DNA of 64,000 nucleotides from Planctomycetota bacterium (lineage in GTDB: Bacteria; Planctomycetota; Phycisphaerae; UBA1845; PWPN01): the NCBI GenBank assembly GCA_022711465.1, contig JAKLEZ010000007.1:62001-126000 (forward strand). Direction: 5' to 3'. The notes beneath the pieces are model-generated. The model did no database searches, was not told the DNA's origin, and saw only the letters and a list, made by a program, of their open reading frames with translations. Below are positions 44,960 to 53,167 of the stretch, piece after piece. How positions within the stretch are numbered: the first letter of the stretch is position 1; every line of letters starts with the position of its first letter. A program made the position numbers and the translations under genes.

Positions 44960-46168
44960 TTGACGAAGTTGATGGGCAAGATCCTGGTATTGATTCTGGT
45001 GGTGGGGGCGGCCGTCTGGTGGTCCTGTTCGCGGGAGAATGATCGTCTGGCGTGCTCGGGGCAGAGTGCTCGTCCGGGTGGAGCGGCGCCCCCCGCGATC
45101 GAGATCGACGAGGTCGAGCCGGTGGCCTCGCCCCGGCCGCTGGCCTCGAAGGAGACCCCGTACCATGGTTTGTCGATTCCGCTTCACAGTTCCGACAACT
45201 GCGTGAAGCGGATGCGCAGACTGCTTGCCGAGATCGCGGACATGGGCGCCGACACGGTGCTGATCAGTACCCCCGGCTACCAGGAACATGCCGGGTCCGA
45301 GACCTTCAAGATTGACCCGGCGGTCACGCCTTCCGAGGAGCAGTGGCTGGAGATCTTTCGGGAGGCCCACGACCGCGGCCTGCGTGTGATTCTGATGCCG
45401 ATCATCCTGCTCAGCGACCCACGGGGGAACGAGTGGCGGGGGGTGATCAGTCCCCCGAACTGGGATGACTGGTTCGACCGCTATCGCGACTTTGTGGTCC
45501 ACTTTGCCCGGATTGCCCAGCGGGGCAAGGTCGAGGTCTTCCTTGTCGGCTCCGAGCTGATCAGCACCGAGAAGTACACTGATCGCTGGCGGGCGCTGAT
45601 CAAGGAGGTTCGCAAGGTCTACGAGGGACGGTTGTCCTATTCGGCCAATTGGGATCACTACAAGGTGGTCGAGTTCTGGGATGCCCTCGATCTGGTTGGC
45701 ATGACCAACTACTACAAGTTGTCGGACGACCCCAATCCGACGCAGGAGTCGCTGATCGAGGCCTGGAAGCCGATCAAGCGAGGCATTCTGCGCTGGCAGA
45801 GCAAGATCGGCAAGCCACTGATGTTCACCGAAGCCGGCTGGTGCAGCCAGGAAGGCACCTCGATCGAGCCGTGGAACTACTATCACAACCAGAAGGCGAC
45901 CCCGGCCGGTCTCGAGGAACAGCGCAGGTGCTACCGGGCCTTCATCGAGACATGGTCGGGCACGCCTGAAGTCGGCGGCATCATGTGGTGGGAATGGAAT
46001 GACACCGCCGGCGGCACCAGTGACTACAACTACACCCCGCGCGGCAAGCCTGCCGAGCAGGAACTGCGGGATTGGTTCAGGAGGCTCAGGCAGGAGGGCA
46101 AGGTGGCGGCGGATGGGGCGCAGCCGCCGCTCGGCAGCCCGCTGCCGGGTCGGGCCCTGCGGCCCTGA
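44960..46168 (+). CDS. GH113-like glycoside hydrolase, membrane-anchored or lipoprotein
   Basis: A 402-residue clan GH-A enzyme. A hydrophobic N-terminus (about 5-23, GKILVLILVVGAAVWWSC) is a signal or lipoprotein anchor with a weak lipobox. The catalytic acid/base is probably Glu199 (VGSELISTE), and the nucleophile Glu291 (FTEAGW), in keeping with GH113 beta-mannanase-like proteins. WWEWNDTAGG lies at the end. The start is chosen as TTG at 44960, with GGAGGAG 8 bases before it; the ATG at 44972 is too far. Linkage with ThuA suggests a joint role in sugar use. The family is secure, the substrate is inferred. Confidence 0.8.
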   Translation: MTKLMGKILVLILVVGAAVWWSCSRENDRLACSGQSARPGGAAPPAIEIDEVEPVASPRPLASKETPYHGLSIPLHSSDNCVKRMRRLLAEIADMGADTVLISTPGYQEHAGSETFKIDPAVTPSEEQWLEIFREAHDRGLRVILMPIILLSDPRGNEWRGVISPPNWDDWFDRYRDFVVHFARIAQRGKVEVFLVGSELISTEKYTDRWRALIKEVRKVYEGRLSYSANWDHYKVVEFWDALDLVGMTNYYKLSDDPNPTQESLIEAWKPIKRGILRWQSKIGKPLMFTEAGWCSQEGTSIEPWNYYHNQKATPAGLEEQRRCYRAFIETWSGTPEVGGIMWWEWNDTAGGTSDYNYTPRGKPAEQELRDWFRRLRQEGKVAADGAQPPLGSPLPGRALRP

Positions 46169-46918
46169 TCCGCACAAGGCGCGAGCCTGATCCGGTAGTG
46201 GTTTTAAAAGGTATATTTCGCTTAAAGAATGGTTTTGACACCCATTTAGCGGCGAGGCAAGGGGCTCGATCGGGCCCTGGCTGTTTTCACGCGGTGGTTC
46301 TCGCAGTCTGAGATTCACCCCACAGTCCTCCGTATTTTTCGGGCGACGAGCCCTCTTGCTGCGGTTTGCGTTCCCGGTTGGTCTTACAGGCAAGGAGTCC
46401 CTTGCCCCGCCCAAAGCATGGCGCACAGCCGGTGGGTGGCACTCTGGTTTGGGGTTGGTCGTTCCCCTCGAGCATCCCATACCTTGGGCGTCATCTATCC
46501 AGATGACCCGGTTATCTGACCTCGGGGGGCTTTTGCACGAGTCTCACCTCTGGCACGTGCTGCCGGGGATTGAATTCCAGAGAACGAAGCCAACGTGCTG
46601 GTGCCGGAACCGCGTTTTCGAGCCTGCCAGCGGGCTTTTGGGCTTCACCTCCTGGGAGCGTAGAGCGCCAAACGAAGCCAACGAGGTCGTTCATGGCGAT
46701 GGGAGCTCGGCGTTGGGCGGGATCGGCTGGTCGATCGCCGCCTGAGCGCGGAGGGAGTGCTTCGCCCGGACGGGCTCCCATGGGAACAACACATCAGCAG
46801 ACCCGCTGGGAGGCCCGGGACCGAAATGGTGGAGGCGGTCATGAAGATGGAGGTTCAGGGGTTGGAGGTTTTGTTGGCATGGTTGCTGATTGTTGCGGAG
46901 GACTGATTGTATCTTGAT
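46169..46918. other. Long intergenic region with short repeats
   Basis: A 750-base gap between two convergent genes. The first 100 bases are AT-richer. Frames such as that at 46356 are proline-, serine- and tryptophan-rich and do not look like real genes. The two copies of AACGAAGCCAACG (see separate entry) lie inside it. No RNA gene is seen. Confidence 0.45.
46583..46683. repeat. Short direct repeat AACGAAGCCAACG, two copies
   Basis: The 13-base sequence occurs at 46583-46595 and 46671-46683, 88 bases apart. It translates as NEAN or KRSQ-like strings in different frames, of a kind I associate with dispersed intergenic repeats in planctomycetes. That link is from memory and unverified. Confidence 0.4.
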
Positions 46919-48343
46919 CTATCCGTGGGCGAGTGCGGTCGAGCCGTTGAGGCCGGCCACTTCTGAGGAATCGACCAGGCGGTTTCGTCCGTGTGTTTTG
47001 GCGCAGTACAGGGCGACGTCGGCCTCGTGGATAAGGGCTTCGGGCGAGTCGGTGTGGGTAGCGAACAGGCTGGCGGCGCCGATGCTCAGGGTGGCGGGTG
47101 CGGCCGGGAAGCTGTTGGCCACATTCAGGGTGAATTCGCGTTTGATGCGGTTGGCCAGGCTGGTGGCGGCCGCGGAGGAGGTCTGAGGCAGCAGGGCGAT
47201 GAATTCATCGCCGCCGAAGCGGGCGGCCAGGTCGGAGGTTCGCAGCTGGCTGCTGATCGAGTGGGCGAGCAGGATCAGGATCTCGTCGCCGGCCCGGTGA
47301 CCGAGGCGGTCGTTGATTTCCTTGAAGTGATCGAGGTCGAACATGAGGCAGGTCAGATCGGCCCCATAGCGTTGGGCGGCGGCGAACTGCCGGACCACAA
47401 CCTCGTTGAAGTGGCGGCGGTTATACAGGCCGGTGAGCGGATCGCGGGAGGCGAGTTCCTCGAGTTCTCGCGTACGAGCCTCGACTCGGGCCTCGAGTTC
47501 GGAGTTCAGCTTGAGGAGGTCACGGCGGGACTGCATGACCCGGTCGGTCATGAGATTGAACGCCCGGGCGAGCTGGCCGATCTCATTTTGGGATCGCACA
47601 TCGGCGCGGGCGTCGGTTGTGCCCTCGGCGATCTGGCGGGCGGTGAGGGCGAGTTTATTGAGTGGCCGGACGATGTAGCGCATGAGCACAAGGCTGCAGG
47701 GGACGACGAGGATGAGGACCCCGAGGGTGATTCTGACCAGTTGGTCGCCGACGTTAGCCAACTTGGCTTTTGTCGGTCCGACGTTGGTGGCCAGGCGGAG
47801 GTAGCCGACGATGGGTTTCTGGTGGTCGTTGCCCTGAGATGCCGCTTGAGCGTATACGGGGGCGATGACGTCGACGCAGTCCATGCCGGTGTGCAGGTCG
47901 GACATGACCCGAGGTGTCTCGAGCATATCCATGCGTACGCGGCGGCCGTCGGAAGTGAGCACGTTGGCCAGCAGTCCGGGCTTGGCCTCGGCGGCGGCGA
48001 CGATTCGGCCGGAGGAATCGGTAAACGCGACATAGGCCACGGTTGGGGTGCGTACAAGGGTGTCGAGCAGTCGGTTGAGGGGTTCGCGATTGAGGCTGCC
48101 GACCTCGGAGGCGGCGGTGGCGGCGAGGGAGGCGGCCCACTCTCTGGTTCGATCCAATTCGTTCTGGTAGAGAGCAAGGCTCGTTGATCGCAGGGCCAAG
48201 GCGCTGGTCATCGTGGCGACGGCCATGATCAGGAGGATGACGAGGAGAGAGGCCTTGAACTGCAGACTATGGCGGACGACCTGCCAGCCGCGGACCATTC
48301 GCGTCAGCAGACCACGGGCCTGGTGTGGACAGGTTTCGTTCAT
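46919..48343 (-). CDS. Membrane sensor diguanylate cyclase (GGDEF) with HAMP
   Basis: A 474-residue inner-membrane protein that makes c-di-GMP from two GTP. A first helix at about 28-52 (FKASLLVILLIMAVATMTSALAL) and a second at about 207-226 flank a periplasmic sensor loop. A HAMP domain (RYIVRPLNKLALTARQIAEGTTDARADV) and a coiled-coil follow. The GGDEF motif is at 377-381 (RFGGDEF), with an RxxD inhibitory site at 368-371 (RTSD). The ATG at 48343 has GGAG before it. It should be an active, feedback-inhibited cyclase. No effector gene is adjacent. Confidence 0.9.
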   Translation of the reverse strand: MNETCPHQARGLLTRMVRGWQVVRHSLQFKASLLVILLIMAVATMTSALALRSTSLALYQNELDRTREWAASLAATAASEVGSLNREPLNRLLDTLVRTPTVAYVAFTDSSGRIVAAAEAKPGLLANVLTSDGRRVRMDMLETPRVMSDLHTGMDCVDVIAPVYAQAASQGNDHQKPIVGYLRLATNVGPTKAKLANVGDQLVRITLGVLILVVPCSLVLMRYIVRPLNKLALTARQIAEGTTDARADVRSQNEIGQLARAFNLMTDRVMQSRRDLLKLNSELEARVEARTRELEELASRDPLTGLYNRRHFNEVVVRQFAAAQRYGADLTCLMFDLDHFKEINDRLGHRAGDEILILLAHSISSQLRTSDLAARFGGDEFIALLPQTSSAAATSLANRIKREFTLNVANSFPAAPATLSIGAASLFATHTDSPEALIHEADVALYCAKTHGRNRLVDSSEVAGLNGSTALAHG

Positions 48344-48603
48344 CGCCGTCTCCAGGTGCGTGTCCGCGCTTCCGGGAGAAACATACGATTCGTCCGATTC
48401 CGGAGGCAAGTAAGAGGACCTCAGATTGAGACACCGTCCACGGGTGCGTCACGTCTACAGGGTACGTCCGCTGCTTTAATATCGGGTCTGACGGGTGGCG
48501 TCTGAACATGTGCGTGGGAACGTTCCCGACGGTGTGGGACCTGGTTGCGGTCATGTGGGGCAGCGATGAGGACCGATAATATCGGGCCGGTCAGTCGCGG
48601 TGG

Positions 48604-50388
48604 TCAGCCCAGGATGATGCCGGAGCAGCGGGGCAGGTCGACGTAGGTGATCTGGCCGTCGATCTGGAGTTTTGCGGTTTTGGCCTCGCCGGGATTGACG
48701 ACGATGAGTTTTTTGCCTCGCCGGGCGGCGTGGACGCCGGGTGTCAGCGGCAGGACGGGAAGGTTGATGTCGAGGAATCGAAGGACGGCCAGAATGGCGT
48801 CGCGGCTCGGGGCGCAGCCGAGGACGATGATCTTGCCTTTGCCGCGTGTGGCCCAGTAGCCGGTCAAGTAGGTTCGGCCGGTGGCCAGTTCCCAGTGTCG
48901 GCGCTGGTCCTCGTCGGTGATCACAGGCAGTTGGCGGGCGACGATGGCCGCCCCCGGCACTTCGCGGTAGTTGAAGACGGGCTGCCGGGTGACGAAGCCG
49001 AGGGAGACCTCGAGATGGGAGGCACCTGGATGGCTGGTCCCGTCCGGTCGGGGGCAGCCTTCGATGAGCTGCTGGAACAGGACGAGGTTACCGCCGTTCT
49101 GGACATAGTGCCACAGCCGTTCGGGCTGATCGAGTCGGCCGGCGGCGAGGAGGAGTTTTGGGGGGGTGAAATCGCGGTCGACGTCGACGTAGTCGTACTC
49201 GATGCCCATATCATGGAGGACGGCGAACAGAGGGTCGTCGGGGTCTTTCTTACGAAGCTGGGCGATCTGGTGGTAATGCCAGGACCAGGTCACGGCGAAG
49301 GAAGTTTCGGGTGGTGGAGTGTCTTCGAGTTGCCTGAACCAGTTGACTGCCTGGGTGAAGGCGGGGGCGAGTTCGGGCCTGGCCACGCCCCGCTCGTTGA
49401 TGGGCGAGCGATACCAGTTATCGCGGTCGGCGAGCATGTACCAGTTCCAGCCGCGTACGCCGCCGGCCAGGGCGGTCAGGGCGGTCAGCCGGTAGTGGTC
49501 GGGCGAGTACTCGCGGTTTGGCATGCCGTGCCAGATCCCGCTGCCGAACTCGGCCAGGTAAGGGAAGTCGGTCACGGAGCGGAGGAGGCGGATTCGGTCC
49601 TTGAAGTAGCGGTAATCCTCGCGGCACTCGTTGGATGGATAGGGGTCGATGCCATAGAGGTCGCAGAGGTCGGCCAGATCGCGCCAGTGCTGGGCATCGA
49701 CGCCCGGCCAGGTGTTGAGCAGGATTGGCACCGTGCAGCCGTTTTTGCGGTATTCGGCCACGGCCCAGCGGGCGTAATCGGTGGCCAGGTCGTATCGGTA
49801 CTGGCAGCTGTCCTTGAGCCGCTGGTCTTCGATGAAGGGTGTCAGGGTGGGGATGGCCTCGGCGAAACTGGCGTAGCTGGAGTCCCAGGCTCTGTTGAGT
49901 GCCTCGACGGACGGGTAGTGGCGTTTGAGCCAGTCGGCGAAGCCCATATCCTCTCCGTAGAAGTGTGGTAGAGGGTCGATTTCGTTGTCTGCCTGGACGC
50001 AGACGATGGGCTGGCCGAGGTATGGGCGAATCTCGGCCATGACGGCGGCGATCCAGTGGGCGGCCTTTCGCCTGAATTCGGGGTGGTGTTTGTGGTAGGG
50101 CACGGCGTGATCGGGGATGCCGAGGTTGCGCCATTCGGAGTAGACGTAGGGGCCGGGGCGGGCGATGAGCTTGAAGCCGCGTTTTTCGACCTCGGCGAGG
50201 AAGGCTCGCCATGAGCTGAAGTCGTAGGTGCCCTCGCTGGTCTCGTGCAGATCCCAGATGATGTAGGTGGCGAGGACTTCCACTCCAAGCTGTCTTGCGG
50301 CATCCAGGACAGGGCCCCAGTAGCGTGGCTGGAGCCGGCCGTAGTGGATCTCGCCCCCGATCATGGAGACGTGAGGTCGGTTTTTCAT
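48604..50388 (-). CDS. GH35/GH42-like beta-galactosidase
   Basis: A 594-residue cytoplasmic-looking enzyme with no clear signal peptide. The N-terminal TIM barrel opens with SMIGGEIHYGRLQPRYW and has the acid/base Glu136 (QADNEID) and the nucleophile Glu280 (YLAEFGSGIWHG), as expected for clan GH-A. A middle domain of glutamine-amidotransferase style (VQNGGNLVLFQQLIEG) and a C-terminal beta domain follow. It probably cleaves beta-galactosides or related sugars. Its start overlaps the stop of ffh by 4 bases, so it is translated from the same messenger. Confidence 0.8.
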   Translation of the reverse strand: MKNRPHVSMIGGEIHYGRLQPRYWGPVLDAARQLGVEVLATYIIWDLHETSEGTYDFSSWRAFLAEVEKRGFKLIARPGPYVYSEWRNLGIPDHAVPYHKHHPEFRRKAAHWIAAVMAEIRPYLGQPIVCVQADNEIDPLPHFYGEDMGFADWLKRHYPSVEALNRAWDSSYASFAEAIPTLTPFIEDQRLKDSCQYRYDLATDYARWAVAEYRKNGCTVPILLNTWPGVDAQHWRDLADLCDLYGIDPYPSNECREDYRYFKDRIRLLRSVTDFPYLAEFGSGIWHGMPNREYSPDHYRLTALTALAGGVRGWNWYMLADRDNWYRSPINERGVARPELAPAFTQAVNWFRQLEDTPPPETSFAVTWSWHYHQIAQLRKKDPDDPLFAVLHDMGIEYDYVDVDRDFTPPKLLLAAGRLDQPERLWHYVQNGGNLVLFQQLIEGCPRPDGTSHPGASHLEVSLGFVTRQPVFNYREVPGAAIVARQLPVITDEDQRRHWELATGRTYLTGYWATRGKGKIIVLGCAPSRDAILAVLRFLDINLPVLPLTPGVHAARRGKKLIVVNPGEAKTAKLQIDGQITYVDLPRCSGIILG

Positions 50389-51818
50389 CGACTCCGCTTC
50401 TTGCGCTGTTTGCGCTTGTCCTTCTGGCTGAGTTGGCGCTTGGTTACCGAGGAACCGCCCTTGATTCTCATGCTGATGCCGCGGGCGGCCATGCTGGCGA
50501 ACTGGGTGGCGGATTTCAGGCGGTTCATCATGGACATTCCGCTCATGACCTTCATCATGTCGCGGACCTGTTCGAAGCTCTTGATCAACGAGCCGACGTC
50601 TTTGACGTCCGCACCGCTGCCCTTGGCGATGCGGCGGCGGCGGGAGGCCTCGATGATGTCCGGGCGGCGGCGTTCCTTGGGGGTCATGGACTGGATGATT
50701 GCCTCGTAGCGGTCGAGCTCGTTTTCGTCGATGTCCATCCCTTCCATCTGGGTGGTCATGCCCGGCACCATCTTCATGATATCCTTGACGGAGCCCATGC
50801 TCTTCATCTTGCGCATCTGGCCGAGGAAGTCCTCGAGGTCCAGTCCCTTGGACATTTTCTTTTCGAGCTTCTTGGCCTCTTCGGCGTCGTACTGCTGCTG
50901 GGCCTTTTCGACGAGCCCGATGACGTCGCCCATGCCGAGGATGCGGCCGGCGATCCGGTCGGCGTGGAACTCCTCGAGGTTTTCGAGCTTCTCGCCGATA
51001 CCGATGAACTTGATCGGCTTGCCGGTGATGACCTTGGCGGAGAGGGCGGCGCCGCCGCGGGTGTCGGAGTCGAACTTGGTGAGGATGAGGGCGTCCAGTT
51101 CGAGCCGCTCGTTGAAGCGTTTGCCGGTGTTGACCGCGTCCTGGCCGGTCATTGCGTCGATGACCAGGTAGACCTGGGTCGGGTTGATCGCCTGCTCGAC
51201 CTGGGCGATCTCGTTCATCAGCTCCTCATCGATGGCCAGACGACCGGCGGTATCGACGATGACCACGTCCCGGTCGGTCCTGCGAGCCTCGATGATACTA
51301 TTGCGGGCGACCTTAACGGCGTTGGCGTGGCCGCGTTCGGTGTAGACCGGCACGCCGACTTGGCCGCCGATGACCTCGAGCTGATCGATGGCTGCCGGTC
51401 GCTTCAAGTCTGCGGCGACCATGAGGGGGCGTTTGCCCTTGCTCATGATGTACTTAGCGAGCTTGCCGCAGGTGGTGGTTTTGCCTGAGCCTTGAAGGCC
51501 GGCCATGAGGATGATGGTTGGTCCCGGGGTGATGAAGGGGATCCTGGGATCGACCGGGCCCATGAGGCGGATCAGCTCGTCGTGGACGATTTTGACCATG
51601 ACCTGGTCGGGGTGCAGGGTCTCGATGACCTTGGCGCCGAGGGCTTTCTGGAGCACGCTGTCGCAGAACTGCTTGACCACCTGGACGTGGACGTCGGCCT
51701 CAAGGAGGGCGGTGCGGACTTCGCGCATGGCCTCTTCGACGTTACCTTCGGTGATCTTGCCTCGCCCGCGGAGCTGGTGGAATACGCCCTGAAATCGTTT
51801 GGTTAAGCCTTCGAACAT
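50385..51818 (-). CDS. ffh: Signal recognition particle protein Ffh
   Basis: Ffh is the GTPase that, with 4.5S RNA, targets nascent membrane proteins to FtsY and SecYEG. The 477 residues hold the N domain, the G domain with P-loop GLQGSGKTTTCGKLA, DTAGRLAIDEEL and TKFDSDTRGGAAL, and the methionine-rich M domain at the end (MRKMKSMGSVKDIMKMVPGM; MTPKERRRPDIIEASRRRRI). A basic tail closes it. It shares a 4-base overlap with the beta-galactosidase gene. The SRP RNA is not seen in this window. Confidence 0.97.
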   Translation of the reverse strand: MFEGLTKRFQGVFHQLRGRGKITEGNVEEAMREVRTALLEADVHVQVVKQFCDSVLQKALGAKVIETLHPDQVMVKIVHDELIRLMGPVDPRIPFITPGPTIILMAGLQGSGKTTTCGKLAKYIMSKGKRPLMVAADLKRPAAIDQLEVIGGQVGVPVYTERGHANAVKVARNSIIEARRTDRDVVIVDTAGRLAIDEELMNEIAQVEQAINPTQVYLVIDAMTGQDAVNTGKRFNERLELDALILTKFDSDTRGGAALSAKVITGKPIKFIGIGEKLENLEEFHADRIAGRILGMGDVIGLVEKAQQQYDAEEAKKLEKKMSKGLDLEDFLGQMRKMKSMGSVKDIMKMVPGMTTQMEGMDIDENELDRYEAIIQSMTPKERRRPDIIEASRRRRIAKGSGADVKDVGSLIKSFEQVRDMMKVMSGMSMMNRLKSATQFASMAARGISMRIKGGSSVTKRQLSQKDKRKQRKKRSR

Positions 51819-52003
51819 AGCGATCTACACTTGAGGCCTATCTCGCTCAATCGTGTGGGCCAGGCTTCCAGCCGGTCGCTGGACCGGCGAGATGCGGGTC
51901 CCACACCCAAGGGACAGGCTTTTCTGAGGGCAGGTTTGCACTGCCCAAACGGACAGACCCACGCGTGGACCGACGCGGCCCCGCGCACTCACCATCATAG
52001 AGC

Positions 52004-52498
52004 CTACCAGGGCCAAAGGTAAATGACCCGCCCGCCCCAGCCTTGGATGACGGCGAGGGCCATACCGCCGATCGCCCACAGCCCGCAGGCCATGCCGCCC
52101 AGGCCCAGGATGCCGGCGCCGCAGCCGCCGAGGCCGATGATTCCGACCCCGAGTCCCCCGAACGAGATGCCGCCCACGGCCAGGCCGCCGATGGCGATAC
52201 CCCCGATCGCCCGGCCGCCGATGGCGATGACGCCCCTGGGCGCGTCGCCGATCGCGATGATGCCGACCGGCTTGCCGAATACTTCTGGTCCGTGGGGTCC
52301 GGACGCGATCGAAATGAGGGGCAGGCCGAAGAGTCGGGTTTCGGACTCGTACCGATAGCCGGCTCGTCCGGGGAACGAGTCGCGGACCAGGACATCGACG
52401 ATCGGACGGCCGCACTCCGGGCACTTGGCGGAGTGGGTCAAGCCGACCAACAGGTATCCGCATTCCTTGCAGTAGGGCTTGTCATCGATTCGTTTCAT
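52004..52498 (-). CDS. Zinc-ribbon protein with eight-fold glycine-rich decapeptide repeat
   Basis: A 164-residue protein. A zinc ribbon near the start has Cys10, Cys13, Cys26 and Cys29 (CKECGYLLVG ... KCPECG). After a linker comes a repeat of ten residues, running from about 79 to 158, with consensus G-[IVG]-I-[AGS]-[ILF]-G-G-x-x-x (GVIAIGGRAI, GGIAIGGLAV, GGISFGGLGV). The repeats are hydrophobic and could be a membrane-embedded or beta-solenoid element. Function is unknown. It stands alone between ffh and a damaged nitrilase gene. Confidence 0.75.
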   Translation of the reverse strand: MKRIDDKPYCKECGYLLVGLTHSAKCPECGRPIVDVLVRDSFPGRAGYRYESETRLFGLPLISIASGPHGPEVFGKPVGIIAIGDAPRGVIAIGGRAIGGIAIGGLAVGGISFGGLGVGIIGLGGCGAGILGLGGMACGLWAIGGMALAVIQGWGGRVIYLWPW

Positions 52499-52600
52499 GG
52501 CATGATTCCTGTTCTGGGCGGGTAGTATACAATGTCCCCGTGGTTCATGGCCAATGGAGCAGGTTTCCCTGGAGGCGGCTCTTCTATTGGAGGACGGGTG

Positions 52601-53167
52601 GTGGATCGACGCGGCTTTCTGGCGGCAACGGCGGGGATGGCGGCGGGTGCAATCACGAGGGCGGTGAATGCGGGTGCAACCGCGCGTGAGCCGGTTTCGG
52701 GCGGTGCTGGAGTGGGCAAGGCCCGGTCACCCCGGCCGGTGACTGTGGCCGCCGTCAGTGGTGGTCTGGAGAGTCATGTGGCCGGTCGGGCATCGACGGT
52801 CAAGGAGAATGTGGACCGGGCGATGCGGTGCATCGACAAGCTCGCGTCGTGCAAGCCGGACCTGGTTGTACTGACCGAGTGTTTCCATTGTGCCCACGTG
52901 GGTGGCCGGGTCGACGCCAACGCTCTGCTGGCGGACGATGAGATTGTCCAGCGGGTGTCGGCCCAAGCCCGGCAAGTGGGCGCCCACATCATTGCCCCGG
53001 TCTACGAGCGGCGCGGCGATCGCGAAGCGGCCGGAGTGCAAGGTCAAGCACATCGATGCCCAGTTGTTTCTATCCTGGTCACTCCGCCTTTTGGGCGGGG
53101 AAGCCGCCGGGTTGGGCGTGTGGTGCCGGCTCCTCGACCACGACGCCGGGGTGCTCCCAGCGTTTGA
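52601..53167 (+). pseudogene. Truncated Tat-exported nitrilase-family (carbon-nitrogen hydrolase) gene
   Basis: A GTG at 52601, with GGAGG before it, begins a twin-arginine signal (DRRGFLAATAGMAAGAI). A carbon-nitrogen hydrolase N-terminus follows (PVTVAAVSGG; KPDLVVLTECFHCAHVGG, with the Glu of the catalytic triad; GAHIIAPVYERRGDR). After about base 53024 the sequence leaves the family, and the Lys and Cys of the triad are missing. The frame then runs into the 3' end of the POT transporter gene on the other strand. It is about one third of the usual length, so the gene looks deleted at its 3' end and non-functional. Confidence 0.7.

Noticed and set aside
44711..46480. Minus-strand frame of 589 codons opposite ThuA and GH113-like genes
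   Set aside because: Pro/Arg-rich without motifs; both plus-strand genes carry clear catalytic residues and ribosome sites.
46991..48187. Plus-strand frame of 398 codons opposite the GGDEF gene
   Set aside because: Shadow of the diguanylate cyclase; Gly/Val-rich and without motifs.
48730..49971. Plus-strand frame of 413 codons opposite the beta-galactosidase
   Set aside because: Shadow of a gene with a clear TIM barrel and both catalytic glutamates; composition is not protein-like.
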